DNA of 5,504 nucleotides. Origin: Phycisphaerae bacterium. Lineage in GTDB: Bacteria; Planctomycetota; Phycisphaerae; Sedimentisphaerales; Anaerobacaceae. This document shows, in pieces, positions 3,361 through 5,504 of the stretch. The notes beneath the pieces were generated by a model. It had not been told where the DNA came from. It saw only the letters and a program-made list of their open reading frames with translations, and did no database searches. The stretch lies in contig JAUWBX010000184.1 of NCBI GenBank assembly GCA_030609625.1, forward strand, positions 1 to 5,504. The letters run 5' to 3'. Numbering within the stretch: the stretch's first letter is position 1; every line of letters starts with the position of its first letter. Made by a program: the position numbers and the translations under genes.

Positions 3361-5504
3361 TTAGTTTTGAACAGTAGTATCGTACCGCACGCCATCGGGG
3401 ACCGGTACAGGGACGGCTACGGTGATGCCATGGTCGCCGATAGTCTGTCTGGAAGAATCGACGGCGATGAAGGCTGTGTAGGCCGACATCAGGCCATACT
3501 CAAGGGCTACCTGCTTGATTTCCTGCGGCAGGTCTGGATTGTTGTCGTAGGTGGCTTGATTAGCTAAGGTCTCGATTTTTTTGCGGGCCCATACGCAGGC
3601 GATGCCCGGATGAGTAACGGCGGAATCATCGAGGTTGACACCGATAGCGATTTCCTGAGTCAGGTCGCCAACTTTGCCGGTAACGCGAATGGTTGTGCTG
3701 CGCAGGCCTTCGAATTTGCCGGTGAGAATTACGGGACGACCGACAAAGAGGTCACGAATGCGGTGGGGGTACACATCTGTAACCTGCATATTACCCCAGT
3801 CGATTGTTATGTCGGTAAGGGCCGGATGGCTGATGCGCTCGTAGAACAGGTCAACGACGCCTCCGGCGTTCTCGTCCAGGCCGATATAGGCGACGGCGCC
3901 TTTTCCAAGTTTGGCCATTCTGTCAAGCAGGTATCGGTTGACGGACGAGCCGACGCCGAAACTGAAAATTCGGCTTGCGCCGAGGCGTTGGTGGACCGCT
4001 GCGAGAATTTCGACTTCGTTGCCGATGTAGCCGTCCGTCATAAAGGAGACCAGACGAAATCTGTGTGGGTCGTGGGCGAAGTCTAAGGCGGCCTTTATGC
4101 CCTCAATCATCATAGTCCCGCCGCTGCCGTGTAAGGATTCGACGTAGTTGAGCCCCTTGCGGATGTTGGCCGGCGTTGCGGGAATGGGATGGGGACCGAG
4201 CTGCGAGGCATTGTTTGAAAAACGAATTATCTGGAAAGTGTCGTTCGGCTGTAGTTTTCTAAGAGCACGTGTAATCGCCTGCTTGGCCTTGGCGATGGGT
4301 TTGCCTCTCATACTGCCGGAGCAATCGAGGACGAATATCATCTCCATCGGGGCACGCTTCAGGTACGAAAGACTTTCCGGCGGATACAGCATCAGTGTGA
4401 AGAATCCGCCCCGTTTGTCGTGGTGTGTTACCAGGGCTGACTTTACGGTTTTGCCTGCTACCTTGTAGCGAAGGACGAAGTCCTTATTGGGAATACTGTC
4501 GAGACTGCTGAGCTTGACCGTCAGCTTTTCGGGTGTGGCAAAGGTTTTGGTAATAACGTGGCTTGTGCAGGCCACTTCTTCGATGACCACGCCGGCGTCA
4601 ACGTCAACCGTAACGGCAATATCATGGCCGCTGCGCTCGCCGGGTTTTAAGTACTGGACCTCAGTTTTCTGGCCTGAGATGCCGGCTTTGCCGCGGGCAA
4701 CGGCGCCGACGCCATCGGTGTAGCCGGGAGGGTTAAATCTTGGCCCAACGACCATAGGAAAGACGAACTCATACCAGCCGTCCACATAGGCTAAGGTGTT
4801 GAAATACTTGATATTGATGTCGATGTTTTTTCCCGGCTCAATGTTGGCGACCTTTTGCGTGAAGATGTTGGGCCGCTCCTGAGTAAGAAGCGAAGCGACA
4901 TACCCTTGTCTCCTGGCTTCCTGGTAAATCCTTTCGGCTTCTTTGCGCTCGCGAATGATACCGCGGATTCGGCGTTCGCCAATTGTCATAATGAACTCGT
5001 TAATCGCCGCGTTCTGCGGCAGCGGAAATACATACACCGCTTCAATCTTTTGGTCGTAGGGGTTATGGAACTGCTGGGTAACATCAACGGTGGCGATGTA
5101 GCCGCTGATTTGTCCCTTAACGTCGGTATGCTTGAGGGGCAGGGGGATTTCCTTATCTTTTTTCGGCAGCTTAGCTAACATAGCGCCGCAGCCGGGTTTA
5201 TCCTCATCAGCAGGGACTGCCTGCGTCTCAGGCCGGGCAATTACCCATAGCTCATCCGCCGTAACATTGATTATTTCAGCAGGTATCCGCCGCGCGATAC
5301 CGTCTTGGACGCCCTGATGCAAGGCCCCTGATTTTATTGACCTGGACGACCGCGGAGTTCCTCTAAAGGCTGGGCCTTTGAGATTCAGAGCAGGCCCGTT
5401 TGTTCTATACCTCCCACCCATTCCGCCGCCGAACCCGCCCATTTCGCCGCTCCTGTCACTGCCTCTTACGTCCGTTCTGCCATACCCACCTACACTGCTC
5501 ATCC
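3361..5504 (-). CDS. VIT and von Willebrand factor A domain protein (5' end probably outside the window)
   Basis: At least 713 residues, counted from an ATG at 5502 that is only two bases from the window edge. The frame may continue upstream, so the true start and any signal or membrane anchor are probably missing. Domain order: a Gly-rich low-complexity stretch (about 4-30); a linker; a VIT domain (about 115-255) with IEAVYVFPLP, TIGERRIRG, a charged ERKEAERIYQEA helix and ERPNIFTQKVANI; a beta-rich linker; and a vWA domain (about 386-545). The vWA domain has a complete MIDAS metal site: Asp393, Ser395 and Ser397 in DCSGS, Thr463 in SGGTM and Asp490 in MTDG. A C-terminal region ends with EYGLMSAYTAFIAVD (668-682), conserved in bacterial VIT-vWA proteins. 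Such proteins are thought to act in adhesion or protein binding at the cell surface or envelope. No C-terminal sorting signal or membrane segment is seen; the protein ends DTTVQN. Confidence 0.9.
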   Translation of the reverse strand, partial: MSSVGGYGRTDVRGSDRSGEMGGFGGGMGGRYRTNGPALNLKGPAFRGTPRSSRSIKSGALHQGVQDGIARRIPAEIINVTADELWVIARPETQAVPADEDKPGCGAMLAKLPKKDKEIPLPLKHTDVKGQISGYIATVDVTQQFHNPYDQKIEAVYVFPLPQNAAINEFIMTIGERRIRGIIRERKEAERIYQEARRQGYVASLLTQERPNIFTQKVANIEPGKNIDINIKYFNTLAYVDGWYEFVFPMVVGPRFNPPGYTDGVGAVARGKAGISGQKTEVQYLKPGERSGHDIAVTVDVDAGVVIEEVACTSHVITKTFATPEKLTVKLSSLDSIPNKDFVLRYKVAGKTVKSALVTHHDKRGGFFTLMLYPPESLSYLKRAPMEMIFVLDCSGSMRGKPIAKAKQAITRALRKLQPNDTFQIIRFSNNASQLGPHPIPATPANIRKGLNYVESLHGSGGTMMIEGIKAALDFAHDPHRFRLVSFMTDGYIGNEVEILAAVHQRLGASRIFSFGVGSSVNRYLLDRMAKLGKGAVAYIGLDENAGGVVDLFYERISHPALTDITIDWGNMQVTDVYPHRIRDLFVGRPVILTGKFEGLRSTTIRVTGKVGDLTQEIAIGVNLDDSAVTHPGIACVWARKKIETLANQATYDNNPDLPQEIKQVALEYGLMSAYTAFIAVDSSRQTIGDHGITVAVPVPVPDGVRYDTTVQN

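Noticed and set aside
3063..3395. Minus-strand open frame of 110 codons overlapping the end of the vWA gene
   Set aside because: It reads through the repeat (VMLSEAKHLAL) and overlaps the real vWA 3' end in another frame. There is no ribosome binding site and no recognisable domain.
3610..4086. Plus-strand open frame of 158 codons
   Set aside because: It lies wholly inside the VIT-vWA gene on the opposite strand, whose conserved domains explain the sequence; this is a shadow frame.

Overview
The window carries four protein-coding genes, all on the minus strand, and two repeat-rich intergenic gaps. The gene content suggests a Planctomycetota-like bacterium, perhaps of the Phycisphaerae/Sedimentisphaerales type. 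The reasons are a Tat-exported Gfo/Idh/MocA oxidoreductase with the C-terminal style common in that phylum, a paired xylose-isomerase-like TIM-barrel protein, and a VIT-vWA surface-type protein with a Gly-rich N-terminal stretch. This placement is inferred from family resemblance only; no rRNA or other marker gene is present.

Read in the direction of transcription (right to left): (1) 5504-3361 is a large VIT + von Willebrand A domain protein whose 5' end probably lies outside the window. (2) 3360-2832 is a 529-base gap. It holds a compact palindromic repeat pair (3037-3126), an outer 12-bp inverted repeat around it, and a very strong Shine-Dalgarno sequence with a three-codon ORF in the leader of the next gene. 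(3) 2831-1983 is a sugar phosphate isomerase/epimerase-family protein, followed after 35 bases by (4) 1947-577, a Tat-signal Gfo/Idh/MocA oxidoreductase; these two look like one operon. (5) 576-200 is a 377-base gap dominated by a 257-base inverted-repeat element with a second, different palindromic pair nested inside it. (6) 199-1 is the N-terminal part of a second Gfo/Idh/MocA oxidoreductase without a signal peptide.

The isomerase/epimerase-type protein and the two NAD(P)-dependent oxidoreductases plausibly act on sugars, sugar acids, inositols or keto-glycosides. No substrate can be read from the sequence. The vWA gene is separated by the large gap and need not be related to them.

The most notable non-coding signal is a set of hairpin repeats with the layout TGTC-stem-loop-stem'-CT or -CCAG. 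They occur as three inverted pairs, one nested in another. Their stems differ in sequence from copy to copy but remain perfectly paired, which implies selection or mobilisation through the folded hairpin. This resembles REP/BIME repeats. No transposase gene is in the window.
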